DNA from: Deltaproteobacteria bacterium
Lineage (GTDB): Bacteria > CG2-30-53-67
Length of the DNA: 63,417 nt
Reading direction: 5' to 3'
Assembly: GCA_013151235.1 (NCBI GenBank)
Contig: JAADIO010000011.1
Location: forward strand, 1 to 63,417
Below the pieces are notes generated by a model. The model was not told the DNA's origin. It did no database searches and saw nothing but the letters and a program-made list of their open reading frames with translations. A program made the translations under genes and the position numbers. The first letter of the stretch is position 1; every line of letters begins with the position of its first letter. Of this stretch, positions 1 to 7,544 are shown piece after piece.

Positions 1-30
1 CCCGAAGGGCGAAGCCGGGCGGAATATCCA

Positions 31-68
31 AGAGGCTTTGACCATTCGGTTGAAGCCTCTCTTTTTTG
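31..68 (+). terminator. Rho-independent terminator of an upstream plus-strand gene
   Basis: Positions 31-43 and 48-60 form a 13-bp stem (two G-U wobbles) around an ATTC loop, followed directly by CTTTTTT. The T tract lies on the plus-strand side only, so it should end a gene lying left of the window. An open frame from the left edge stops with TGA at 39-41 inside the stem and could be the tail of that gene; this cannot be verified. Confidence 0.6.
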
Positions 69-121
69 TTCACACACGGGATCGCACCGACTGCATTTAT
101 CCTCGGCGTGGTTGGGTCCGT

Positions 122-1945
122 TCAGCCCTGCTCCTCCTTTTTCAATGCACCGAGCGCCCGCAGGGCCGCGGTAATCTCTGCGATGGCCTCCTCCTGTTTC
201 AGAAGCTCTTCAATCTCCCCTGCAACCCGGTCCCGGCCCTCTTTCCGACGTTCACGCCCATGGAGGATCGCATTCCGGGTCCCTTCAATCGTCCGCTTCA
301 GGTGCTCGTCTAATTGGGAAACAAACCGACGGAAGGTCCGGTCGATATTCTGCAGGGTCGCCCAGCGGAGGTTCTCCACATTGTGCATCAGAAGGTCCTC
401 CACCTCGGCAAGGATCCGTTTTCGGACCTGTTTGGTAAGGACTGGACGGGGAAGTACCCAGTCGAGCATCCCCGTCGGGATGGAACTTAAACGGTTGCTC
501 CAACGATGGGTTACCCAGTAAGGTTTTCGAACACGGTCGGGGGTCCCCTTCTCTTTCAGCGGGGTATAGGCAAGATCAAAAAGCTCGCAGGCCGTACGGT
601 GGACCGTATCGAGGAGTTCATTCGCCCGGCCCTGGTGCAGGTTGACAAGATCACCGATCCGCTTCTCCATGTCCCGAGACAACTCGCCGAGATGTTTTTC
701 AAAGAACAGCGGAATATTTTTCTCGATCGCCTTCTTCGCCCGTTCCTCCAGACCGGCACGGCTCGGAACATCCGACAGCTCTCTGCTGACCAGAGTATTA
801 AAATAGCTCCGGGCCTCCTCCCGGAGGTCCCCCGACTGTTCCTCCAGAAATTCGACCACCCGTTTCCGGTCCCCGGCCAGCAGGTCCCCCGCCGTCCGGC
901 GCATCCCCTCGGCCTCTTCCACCTGTCGGTTGAAAAGGGCAAGTTTCTCCTCCAGTACCTCGAGGGGGGTCTCAAGGGACCGCCGCCGCAAACGGACGCG
1001 CCCCCCCAGGTCGTCCAGCAAGTCCCCCGCCTTTGCAGCAATCGCCTGCCGAAGGATTGCACCCTTTTCCGTTTTCAGGAATCCGGTGAGACAGGTTTCG
1101 ACCGCTTCCATTCCACTCTCCCTCCATCCCTGTTCGTCGTCGGCGGTCCGGGCCGCAAGACCGTCGCGTCCCGAAACGGGAAAGATCTCGGGAACCTCTT
1201 GTATGGAAAGTTGTTTCCGGATCACATCTTTCAGAAAGTTCGCACACCGCTTCCGCTCGTCCGAAGAGAGATAATCGATCTTGTTGAGGATAAAGAAGAG
1301 ATGTTTCACATGCCCCTGAACGGCTCGGAGAAATTCCACCTCCACCTCCGTAATCGGCGGGTCGGCCGAAACAATAAAAAAGGCGGCATCACACTGGGAA
1401 AGAAAGTTGATCGTCGACTCGGTATTGTGACGAAAGGTGGAACCGATCCCGGGGGTATCAATGAGGACGACCCCATGCGAAAGGAGACCCGAGGGATGCT
1501 CCACATCCACCTGAGTGACGCCAAGACGATTCTCGGGGTTCCGCTCCTCCGTAACATGGCGTTCCAAAAGTTCAACCAGGGCATCATGGGGACAGCCGAC
1601 GCACTCTTCCCGCTCCCCGTCCTCAAAGGAGACCCAAACCGACCTTTTCGGACCGTACCGGAGAAAGGTCGGGATCGCGGTCAAGGGAACGACGGCCGTC
1701 GGCAGAAGAGGCTCCCCCAGGAGGGCATTCAGGAAAGTGCTTTTCCCCCGTTTGAACTGCCCCAGCACAGCCAGATGGAACCGGTCTCCTTCGAGCCGTT
1801 CCCTGAGTTGAGCCAGGCGTTCTTCGTCAGGCAGAAAATCATCCCCCAGTTTTTCTATGAGTTCGGCGGATCGTTCAAAAAGGGTAATAAGGTCAGGGGC
1901 TGCAACAGGGGTGACGGACGGGGTTCCTTCATTGAAGGAATCCAT
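122..1945 (-). CDS. Bacterial dynamin-like GTPase
   Basis: A 607-residue large GTPase of the dynamin superfamily. The N-terminal GTPase domain shows the P-loop GQFKRGKST (residues 62-70), the G3 motif DTPG (163-166) followed by GIGST, and the G4 motif NKID (221-224). The rest is charged and predicted largely helical, as expected for the stalk of bacterial dynamin-like proteins, which bind or remodel membranes. I see no clear transmembrane paddle near the C-terminus, so it may act as a soluble or peripheral membrane protein. A good promoter lies about 155 bases upstream at 2100-2128. The gene stands alone and has no second dynamin-like partner next to it, unlike many bacterial tandem pairs. 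The family call is firm; the cellular role is unknown. Confidence 0.85.
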   Translation of the reverse strand: MDSFNEGTPSVTPVAAPDLITLFERSAELIEKLGDDFLPDEERLAQLRERLEGDRFHLAVLGQFKRGKSTFLNALLGEPLLPTAVVPLTAIPTFLRYGPKRSVWVSFEDGEREECVGCPHDALVELLERHVTEERNPENRLGVTQVDVEHPSGLLSHGVVLIDTPGIGSTFRHNTESTINFLSQCDAAFFIVSADPPITEVEVEFLRAVQGHVKHLFFILNKIDYLSSDERKRCANFLKDVIRKQLSIQEVPEIFPVSGRDGLAARTADDEQGWRESGMEAVETCLTGFLKTEKGAILRQAIAAKAGDLLDDLGGRVRLRRRSLETPLEVLEEKLALFNRQVEEAEGMRRTAGDLLAGDRKRVVEFLEEQSGDLREEARSYFNTLVSRELSDVPSRAGLEERAKKAIEKNIPLFFEKHLGELSRDMEKRIGDLVNLHQGRANELLDTVHRTACELFDLAYTPLKEKGTPDRVRKPYWVTHRWSNRLSSIPTGMLDWVLPRPVLTKQVRKRILAEVEDLLMHNVENLRWATLQNIDRTFRRFVSQLDEHLKRTIEGTRNAILHGRERRKEGRDRVAGEIEELLKQEEAIAEITAALRALGALKKEEQG

Positions 1946-2099
1946 AAAAGAACCTCCTCTCCCAGGGGGATTGCGGGAAGGAGGCAGTAAAGACCGTTGC
2001 CTTTCTGCAAACTCCCACCCTGATTCAAAACTTCCGAGCAGGAGTCATCAGTCGGGAAAATCCGACATTTTCCGGGCGGACTCCATCGCCTTCTTGAAA

Positions 2100-2128
2100 T
2101 TTATATCGTTCAGGCAGGAATCTGTCAA
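2100..2128 (-). promoter_or_regulatory. Sigma-70-type promoter of the dynamin-like gene
   Basis: On the minus strand a perfect TTGACA (2128-2123) is followed after 17 bases by TATAAA (2105-2100). Transcription would start near 2093, leaving a leader of about 150 bases before the start codon at 1945. A perfect palindrome CCCGGGTTAACCCGGG lies upstream at 2148-2163 and might be an operator, although it is also close to the end of the response-regulator gene. Confidence 0.65.
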
Positions 2129-2195
2129 GAATTATTCCGGATGGAATCCCGGGTTAACCCGGGAAGGTCCCGATTTGAACACCGGCGGACCGGCA

Positions 2196-2618
2196 TCAAG
2201 AAGCCTTTGCCTGCAAGAGGGGGGGTGAGCAAGGCAGGACCCGCCCGCCAAGCAGATGATCCACTCGCCGCACCAGCAGGCGGATATCATAGGGCTTGTA
2301 AAGGATATCAAGGCAACCGTACTTCATAAGCCGCCTTGACGTCACCGGTTCATGGTCGGCCGTAACAAAGATGCTTGGAATCGAGAATCCATCTTTCTGA
2401 AGGCGCCGGATCAGATCGTCACCGTCAAGTTTCGGCATATGAATCTCCGAGATCAGAAGATCAAAGGGCAACCCTTCCACTTCCGCCTCGGTAATCATTG
2501 ACAGGGCTTCCAAACCATCTTGCGCTTCCTGAACCTCGTAGCCCTTCATCCGCAGGGCAAAGGCGATGGTATAACGCACGGCAGGTGCATGATCGGCAAC
2601 CACTATTTTTCGACTCAT
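2196..2618 (-). CDS. Single-domain response regulator with Glu at the phospho-acceptor site
   Basis: A 140-residue receiver (CheY-like) domain without an output domain. The fold signature is complete: KIVVADH near the N-terminus, LLISEIHMPKLDG in the middle, FVTADHE (Thr86) and LYKPYD (Lys108). Two key acidic residues are changed. The phospho-acceptor Asp is Glu58 (codon GAG), and the first Asp of the usual DD pair is Ala8, while Asp9 is kept. A Glu here can mimic the phosphorylated state, so the protein may be locked on or act as a pseudo-receiver. The start has a strong GGAGG ribosome site. The last residues (LPCSPPLLQAKAS) are not part of the domain. No kinase gene is adjacent, so the partner is unknown. 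Confidence 0.85.
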   Translation of the reverse strand: MSRKIVVADHAPAVRYTIAFALRMKGYEVQEAQDGLEALSMITEAEVEGLPFDLLISEIHMPKLDGDDLIRRLQKDGFSIPSIFVTADHEPVTSRRLMKYGCLDILYKPYDIRLLVRRVDHLLGGRVLPCSPPLLQAKAS

Positions 2619-2671
2619 TTTCCCCTCCCTCCTTCGAACAGACAGAAAGATCTCACGGTTTTTCAGGATTC

Positions 2672-2887
2672 GTAACTGCTCAGGTTGCTTCTATTTTCCC
2701 GCAGGACAAAGCGTGAGGAGCGCGGACACCTTCGGCGTATTTTTCATACGTTGAGGATTTGAGCACCGCAACACCCCAAGATCCCTTATTCATCAGGGCC
2801 GCTGAAAGCGACAAAGATAAACTAAGGCGGGGCACGCCGAAGGCGTAACCAGTCATACGGAAAAAGAGTGGTGACCTGAGTAGTTAC
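2672..2887. repeat. 216-bp intergenic element with terminal inverted repeats
   Basis: The ends are inverted 14-mers matching at 13 of 14 positions: GTAACTGCTCAGGT at 2672-2685 and ACCTGAGTAGTTAC at 2874-2887. Inside is a second inverted pair, CCTTCGGCGT at 2729-2738 and ACGCCGAAGG at 2834-2843. No reading frame of substance is present. The right end overlaps the 3' end of the zinc-ribbon gene, whose TAA stop (2886-2884) lies in the terminal repeat. It looks like a non-autonomous, MITE-like or REP-like module; copy number cannot be judged from one window. Confidence 0.5.
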
Positions 2888-3102
2888 CAGGATTCCTCCC
2901 AGGTCCCGTTACAGACCTGGCCATGAATGAATCTTTTTTCGGGGAAACCGATATCCCGATGGAGAAACACAACCTTGCCGCAGATCCGGCAATGATAACT
3001 CTCTCCATCGTAGAGGAACCCCCCTTCGTTGTTTTCCCGGTTGAAGTAAACCGGACGGTTCCACTGCATCTTCCCGGCACCGCATTTCGGGCAATTCATC
3101 AT
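2884..3102 (-). CDS. Small zinc-ribbon protein
   Basis: A 72-residue protein with two CxxC knuckles, CPKCG near residue 4 and CRICG near residue 38, which should bind one zinc ion. The residues between them are polar (RENNEGGFLYDGE), and no other domain is visible. It resembles the many short rubredoxin-like or zinc-ribbon proteins of unknown role in anaerobes. A GGAGGTGCC ribosome site precedes the ATG. Its stop codon lies within the terminal repeat of the neighbouring 216-bp element, so the last few residues may have been set by insertion of that element. Function is unknown. Confidence 0.7.
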   Translation of the reverse strand: MMNCPKCGAGKMQWNRPVYFNRENNEGGFLYDGESYHCRICGKVVFLHRDIGFPEKRFIHGQVCNGTWEESW

Positions 3103-3331
3103 GGCACCTCCTTCCCCTCGCCTGCATTTTTTAAGATTGAAATGAGGAAGATCTTACGAAACAAAAATATTGCAAATTGAATGCCAAAGATACGACCGGA
3201 GTCACACGGAAAAACCAATGTAAGTTCAACCGGTTAGAAAACCGTAGAAAAGGAAGGAGCTGCAAAAAAAGACAAAACTGTCACAGTCAAGACCTTTCTG
3301 CGACAATCCTGTCATCGAGAAATTTCGCGGA

Positions 3332-3988
3332 TTACAGCGATTTGATCCGCTCCAGGTCGCTGTTCCTGCCGAGAACAACCATCATCTCACTGTCTTTGAG
3401 TACCTTTTCCGGATCGATAATCAACTCTACTTTGTTCTCGATGACATCCTTGATGGCAATAATCTGCAGACCGAATTTCCGCCGGAAGTCGAGGTCCCGG
3501 ATCTTCTGTCCGACAATCTTCTTCGAGGGTGCCACCTCCTGTATACTGTACCCCTCGACGAAGGGGATATAATCGATAATATTCTTCGTGCTGATCCTTC
3601 GGGCAAGCCGGATTGCGACATCCTTCTCCGGGAAGACCACCTCCGATGCGCCGAGGGTGGAAAGGATCTTCCCATGGTCCTCTTCGTTGGCCTTGGCGAT
3701 GATCTGCCGGACCCCTAACTCCTTGAGGAATAGGGTGGCCAGAATACTCGATTCCAGGGATTCACCCATGGCAATAATGACAATGTCGTCCGGGTCCAGT
3801 CCAAGGGATTTCAGGAACTCCTTGTTGGTAACGTCGGCCACCATCGCCCTGGAGGCATGGTCTTTCGCTCTCTGTACGGCATCCCGGTCCCGGTCGAGGG
3901 CCACCACATCGGCACCCGCTTCGTAAAGGGTCCTGGCCACATGACTTCCGAACATTCCCAATCCGATAACGACATATTGCTGTTTCAT
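3332..3988 (-). CDS. ktrA: Potassium uptake regulatory subunit, TrkA/KtrA type
   Basis: A 218-residue cytosolic gating subunit of a Trk/Ktr potassium channel. Residues 1-130 are an RCK/TrkA-N Rossmann domain with the dinucleotide motif GLGMFGSHVA and the acidic residue of VALDRD at the end of the second strand. Residues 140-218 match a TrkA-C domain. The length is that of KtrA (about 220), half of the tandem TrkA of E. coli. It lies 74 bases behind the membrane subunit on the same strand, so the two probably form one transcript and one complex. Nucleotide binding to this ring controls opening of the channel subunit. Confidence 0.9.
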   Translation of the reverse strand: MKQQYVVIGLGMFGSHVARTLYEAGADVVALDRDRDAVQRAKDHASRAMVADVTNKEFLKSLGLDPDDIVIIAMGESLESSILATLFLKELGVRQIIAKANEEDHGKILSTLGASEVVFPEKDVAIRLARRISTKNIIDYIPFVEGYSIQEVAPSKKIVGQKIRDLDFRRKFGLQIIAIKDVIENKVELIIDPEKVLKDSEMMVVLGRNSDLERIKSL

Positions 3989-4062
3989 CTCCGCACCTTT
4001 AAAAAGTCAGGGTTGATAAACTCGTTAAAAAGCAGACGGACTTTATGACAAAGCCGTCCCGG

Positions 4063-5442
4063 TCAGCCTACCATAATGTTTTCTTCCGGGTAAGAAAAGA
4101 GTTCTTCCTTCCGTTCCCCGGAAATCGCCAAGGCAACGGTGATCGGGCCCACTCTTCCGACAAACATCAGGATCATCAGGATGATCTTGCCTGCCGCCGA
4201 AAGGGTCGGCGTGACTCCGGTGGACAGTCCTACCGTACCAAAAGCGGAAACGGTCTCAAAGAGATACTCTAAAAAAAGCCCGCGGCTCGCCGGATGAGGG
4301 ATATCCCCCAACTCCGTAATCATCAGGGCCATCGTCCCGAGCAGGATCAACAGCAGGGAAAGAAGAATAATGGAGATGGCTCTCGCCACCGTCTCGGAAG
4401 GGACGGTCCTTCGAAAGAGGACCGTATCTTCCCGGGCCTTCCATTTTGAATGGGCCATGGCCAGAAGTACGGCAAAGGAGGTCGTCTTGATCCCGCCGCC
4501 GGTTGAACCGGGAGAGGCCCCGATAAACATGAGAATGATCGTGAAGAGGAGGGTCCCGTTTGTCAGCAGATGGTAATCGACGGTATTGAATCCGGCCGTC
4601 CGGGGTGTAATCGACTGGAAGAGGGCCATGAGCCCCTTTTCGCCGAAAGAGGCACCGGCCAGAGCATTCTTCCATTCCAGCACCAGAAACCCCGCGGCAC
4701 CGGCAATGATGAGAAGACCCGTCATGACGAGGACCGTTCGGGTATGGGTGGAGATGGAGATCCTCTTCTTCTGCAGGAATTTCGCCGCCGTAAATTTCTG
4801 AAGCTCCCGCAGGACCAGGAAACCGAGACCCCCGGCAATGATCAGGACAAGGATGACGCCGTTCACCCAGGGATCGCCCCTGTAATCGACAAGGCTTCGG
4901 GAGAAGAGGGAAAATCCGGCATTGCAAAAGGCCGATACGGAATGGAAAAGGGCTTGGAAAAAGGCCTCCTTTAACGGGAAGAGGGTCCGCCACCGAAAAA
5001 AGAGGAGCGCCCATCCCACCCCTTCAAAAAGGAGGGTCATGATAAAGACGTTCTTCACCAGGGTGGAGACGGAAAGATCGGTCTTGTGGGAGAGGGTTCC
5101 CTGTACGAGTTCCCGACCTTTGAAGGTCAGCCGTCTGCCCAGGACCAAGATCACCACCGTTGAGTAGGTCATGATTCCCAAGCCCCCCATCTGGATCAGC
5201 AGAAGCAGAATCCCCTGACCGGTGGTGGAAAAACGACTCCCGGTATCGACCACGGTCAAACCCGTCACACAGACGGCGGAGGTCGCCGTAAAGAGGGCGT
5301 CGAGGAAGGAGACGGGACCGCCCGCCAGGGAAAAACGGGCGTGGAGGAACACGGCCCCGACCAGAATCGCCAGGGCAAAGCTGCCGATGAGGAGCGTATT
5401 GGGGTGCAAACGTTTGATCCGTCCGAGCATATGATTCGCCAT
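4063..5442 (-). CDS. ktrB: Potassium transporter membrane subunit, TrkH/KtrB type
   Basis: A 459-residue integral membrane protein of the TrkH/KtrB superfamily. Four selectivity-filter segments can be read in order: AVCVTGLTVVDTG, SAFCNAGFSLF, TPRTAGFNTVD and SAFGTVGLSTGVTP, each after a pore helix between hydrophobic segments. The length fits KtrB (about 450) better than TrkH (about 480). A GAGGGG ribosome site precedes the ATG. With the RCK subunit downstream it forms a potassium uptake system used in osmotic and membrane-potential control. It is divergent from mqnA; the 147-base gap must carry both promoters. A weak minus-strand candidate is TTGACC at 5516-5511. Confidence 0.92.
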   Translation of the reverse strand: MANHMLGRIKRLHPNTLLIGSFALAILVGAVFLHARFSLAGGPVSFLDALFTATSAVCVTGLTVVDTGSRFSTTGQGILLLLIQMGGLGIMTYSTVVILVLGRRLTFKGRELVQGTLSHKTDLSVSTLVKNVFIMTLLFEGVGWALLFFRWRTLFPLKEAFFQALFHSVSAFCNAGFSLFSRSLVDYRGDPWVNGVILVLIIAGGLGFLVLRELQKFTAAKFLQKKRISISTHTRTVLVMTGLLIIAGAAGFLVLEWKNALAGASFGEKGLMALFQSITPRTAGFNTVDYHLLTNGTLLFTIILMFIGASPGSTGGGIKTTSFAVLLAMAHSKWKAREDTVLFRRTVPSETVARAISIILLSLLLILLGTMALMITELGDIPHPASRGLFLEYLFETVSAFGTVGLSTGVTPTLSAAGKIILMILMFVGRVGPITVALAISGERKEELFSYPEENIMVG

Positions 5443-5538
5443 CGGGTATCCCCTCTTTGCCGATCAGCGGAAACTCAAAATAGAAAATACTTACACCATC
5501 CGGGGAAAGGGGTCAAGGCAGAATCCGCTTTCTCTTCC

Positions 5539-5567
5539 TTGACAGCCATGCGGCAAACTTTTATCAT
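5539..5567 (+). promoter_or_regulatory. Sigma-70-type promoter of mqnA
   Basis: TTGACA at 5539-5544, a 17-base spacer and TATCAT at 5562-5567. Transcription should begin near 5574, just ahead of the AGGAG ribosome site and the ATG at 5590. This rules out the in-frame start codons further upstream. Confidence 0.65.
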
Positions 5568-5589
5568 GGGCTGCCTTTCAGGAGATTCC

Positions 5590-6423
5590 ATGATCCGAAT
5601 TGGAGAAATTCCTTACGCCAACTGTACCCCCCTTTTCCATTCCCTGCGAAAAACCGGGGCCGGAAAAAACCTTACCTTTGTTCAGGGAGAACCGGCAACA
5701 TTGAACCGGATGCTCTTTGCAGGAGAGATCGACCTCGCCCCCTCTTCCTCCTTCGAATACGGGCTCCATCCGGACCGCTATCTCCTCATGCCGGATCTCT
5801 CCATCTCCTCCGGCCGGGAGATACAAAGTGTTCTTCTTCTCTCCACCGTTCCTATCGAAAAATTAGGAGGGAAAACATTGGAACTCTCTCCGGCCTCGGC
5901 CACCTCGAATGCACTCCTGCGGATCCTTCTTCACAAGCAATACCGTATCGATTGCCATTATCACCTCACGGAGGGGAAAGCCCATGCTGCAGCCGATGTG
6001 GCCGCCCGGCTTGATATCGGGAACTCGGCGCTCAAGGCCCATCTGCAAAAGAAGGAAGAGGGATTCGTCTATGATCTCGCCGTCCTCTGGAGGGATTTTA
6101 CAGGTCTTCCCTTCGTTTTTGCCCTCTGGATGATCCGGCGGGAAATCGTCGCAACAAAGAAGGAGGAGATCATGCGTCTCGCAGGAACGCTCCGGGAAGC
6201 CCGAAAATACGCGGAAGGCCATTACCCGGAAATCGCCCGGGCGGCAAAGAGCGCCGTCGGCATCGATGCGGACGACCTTGTCCGCTACTGGCAGACCCTC
6301 TCCTACAATCTCGATGACAAAAAGATCGAGAGTCTGGAACGCTATCTCGATTACGCCTGCGAACTCGGCCTCATCCCGGAAAGCCCTTCCCTGAACTTTC
6401 TTCCCTTTTTGCCTTCCAAATGA
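5590..6423 (+). CDS. mqnA: Chorismate dehydratase of the futalosine menaquinone pathway
   Basis: A 277-residue protein of the MqnA/MqnD periplasmic-binding-protein-like fold. It starts MIRIGEIPYANCTPLF, the typical MqnA opening, followed by the conserved DLAPSSSFEYG segment near residue 55. MqnA removes water from chorismate to give 3-[(1-carboxyvinyl)oxy]benzoate, the first step of menaquinone synthesis through futalosine. The start is set by the AGGAG at about 5579-5583 and by the promoter at 5539-5567, although the frame stays open further upstream. No other mqn gene is in the window. It implies that the organism respires with menaquinone made by the futalosine route. Confidence 0.88.
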   Translation: MIRIGEIPYANCTPLFHSLRKTGAGKNLTFVQGEPATLNRMLFAGEIDLAPSSSFEYGLHPDRYLLMPDLSISSGREIQSVLLLSTVPIEKLGGKTLELSPASATSNALLRILLHKQYRIDCHYHLTEGKAHAAADVAARLDIGNSALKAHLQKKEEGFVYDLAVLWRDFTGLPFVFALWMIRREIVATKKEEIMRLAGTLREARKYAEGHYPEIARAAKSAVGIDADDLVRYWQTLSYNLDDKKIESLERYLDYACELGLIPESPSLNFLPFLPSK

Positions 6424-6603
6424 TGCGCTTGGCCGGCAGATGTGCCGTCCGCACTTCTGTGGTATCATGGGGCCACAGCAGAGAGTAACGCCGGGGTTTG
6501 TCCCCGACGTAAGTAGCATCCCGGGATATTCTTTTTGCTTGCCCCGTTTGGGGATTCTGTTATATCTTCCCGTTTCAAAATCAACCCAAAAGAAAGGTCA
6601 TCA

Positions 6604-7149
6604 ATGAATCGAGTCCCGAAAAAGATCTTTTTTACCAACGGTGTGGGCATTCACAAGGAAGAACTTCAATCCTTCGAACTGTCCCTGCGGGATGCCGGAA
6701 TCGAAAAGTGCAACCTCGTCACCGTCTCCAGCATCCTTCCGCCGGGGTGCAGACGGATCTCCCGAAAGGAAGGGTTGAAACTCCTCCACCCCGGAGAGAT
6801 CACCTACTGCGTCCTGGCCCGCTGTGCCTCCAATGAACCTCGCAGACTCCTGGCCGCCTCCGTGGGATGCGCCATCCCCATGGACAAGCGGATGTACGGC
6901 TACCTCAGCGAACACCACGCTTTCGGTATGACCGACAGAACCGCCGGCGATTACGCCGAGGACCTGGCGGCGGCCATGCTCGCCTCGACCCTGGGAATCG
7001 AATTCGATGAAGAAAAGAGCTGGGACGAAAAACGGGAGATCTGGAAGATCAGCGGGAAGATCGTCCGGACGAGCAACATCACCCAGTCGGCGATCGTCAA
7101 GAAGGGGTTCTACACCTCCGTCGTAGCGGCGGCGGTCTTTATCTTATAA
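6604..7149 (+). CDS. pdaD: Pyruvoyl-dependent arginine decarboxylase
   Basis: A 181-residue PvlArgDC-family protein. The segment [11 protein letters not shown] contains the self-cleavage Ser42-Ser43 pair; the proenzyme splits here and Ser43 becomes the pyruvoyl cofactor. Further family marks are [11 protein letters not shown] and the conserved [10 protein letters not shown] stretch. The enzyme turns arginine into agmatine for polyamine synthesis or acid resistance. The ATG at 6604 follows GAAAGG. The 180-base leader contains GC-rich hairpins (for example CGGGG-TTTGT-CCCCG near 6492-6506) but no T tract. The TAA stop sits directly beside the stop of the convergent zinc-finger gene, so the two coding regions overlap by 6 bases. 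No agmatinase or spermidine synthase is nearby. Confidence 0.9.
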   Translation: MNRVPKKIFFTNGVGIHKEELQSFELSLRDAGIEKCNLVTVSSILPPGCRRISRKEGLKLLHPGEITYCVLARCASNEPRRLLAASVGCAIPMDKRMYGYLSEHHAFGMTDRTAGDYAEDLAAAMLASTLGIEFDEEKSWDEKREIWKISGKIVRTSNITQSAIVKKGFYTSVVAAAVFIL

Positions 7150-7497
7150 CCCCACATACCGCCGAAGGGTTTCGGCATCAAGCCAGCCGCCACGGCATTT
7201 CACGCATTGCAGAACCGCCCCCCCCTGAAAGGGAACCTTCCGGAGGGAAGCACCGCAATGCGGGCAGGCAGGAGACAATCCGATTTCTTCCGTGCCCATT
7301 TCTCCTTTGGATCCTCTCTTTTTCTCCAACCATTCCCGGTGCTTCTTCAGGAAGTAATCCTCTTCTTTCCCTTTTTCCACCTCGTCCCATTTGTCTTTCT
7401 TTTTCACGGCTCCCTCCCATGTTTCATCTTTCAGAAGAGGATAAACCTTTCCGGAAAGTGAGGTCAAGGAAGAATTCTCAGGAGTTTCCCTCTCCAT
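7144..7497 (-). CDS. Zinc-ribbon protein, TFIIB-type zf domain
   Basis: A 117-residue protein. The C-terminal 40 residues form a zf-TFIIB-like ribbon: [12 protein letters not shown], then [19 protein letters not shown]. The Gly-Gly-Trp-Leu-Asp after the second knuckle is typical of this family. Residues 25-70 are highly charged ([22 protein letters not shown]) and probably helical. The start at 7497 is preferred; the frame stays open to 7545, but that would overlap the divergent methyltransferase start. Its stop overlaps that of the arginine decarboxylase gene on the other strand. Function unknown; it may bind nucleic acid or act as a small metal-binding adaptor. Confidence 0.7.
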   Translation of the reverse strand: MERETPENSSLTSLSGKVYPLLKDETWEGAVKKKDKWDEVEKGKEEDYFLKKHREWLEKKRGSKGEMGTEEIGLSPACPHCGASLRKVPFQGGAVLQCVKCRGGWLDAETLRRYVGL

Positions 7498-7544
7498 TAT
7501 GGTATATTGGTGTTCGATAATGAGGCGAAGAAGAGGTAGAACCA

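Noticed and set aside
506-1990. A 494-codon plus-strand open frame opposite the dynamin-like gene
   Set aside because: It runs antisense to a gene with intact GTPase motifs, has low-complexity content and no recognisable domain. High GC at third codon positions creates such antisense frames all over this window (also at 16642-17748, 18616-19950, 35269-36273, 39398-40603 and 48400-49515).
122-3102. A defence island made of dynamin-like GTPase, receiver and zinc-ribbon genes
   Set aside because: Genes are separated by promoters and a repeat, show normal codon use, and no known defence gene combination is matched.
3332-4063. Classical Trk system with tandem TrkA
   Set aside because: The regulatory subunit is a single 218-residue RCK unit and the membrane subunit is 459 residues, which fits Ktr better than E. 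coli-type Trk.
5341-5589. N-terminal extension of mqnA
   Set aside because: The extra residues overlap the divergent potassium transporter gene and lie upstream of the predicted promoter at 5539-5567; the conserved MqnA start is at 5590.
6424-6603. Possible riboswitch ahead of the arginine decarboxylase
   Set aside because: GC-rich hairpins are present, but I could not match the conserved loops of guanidine or other known riboswitch classes, and there is no terminator-type T tract.
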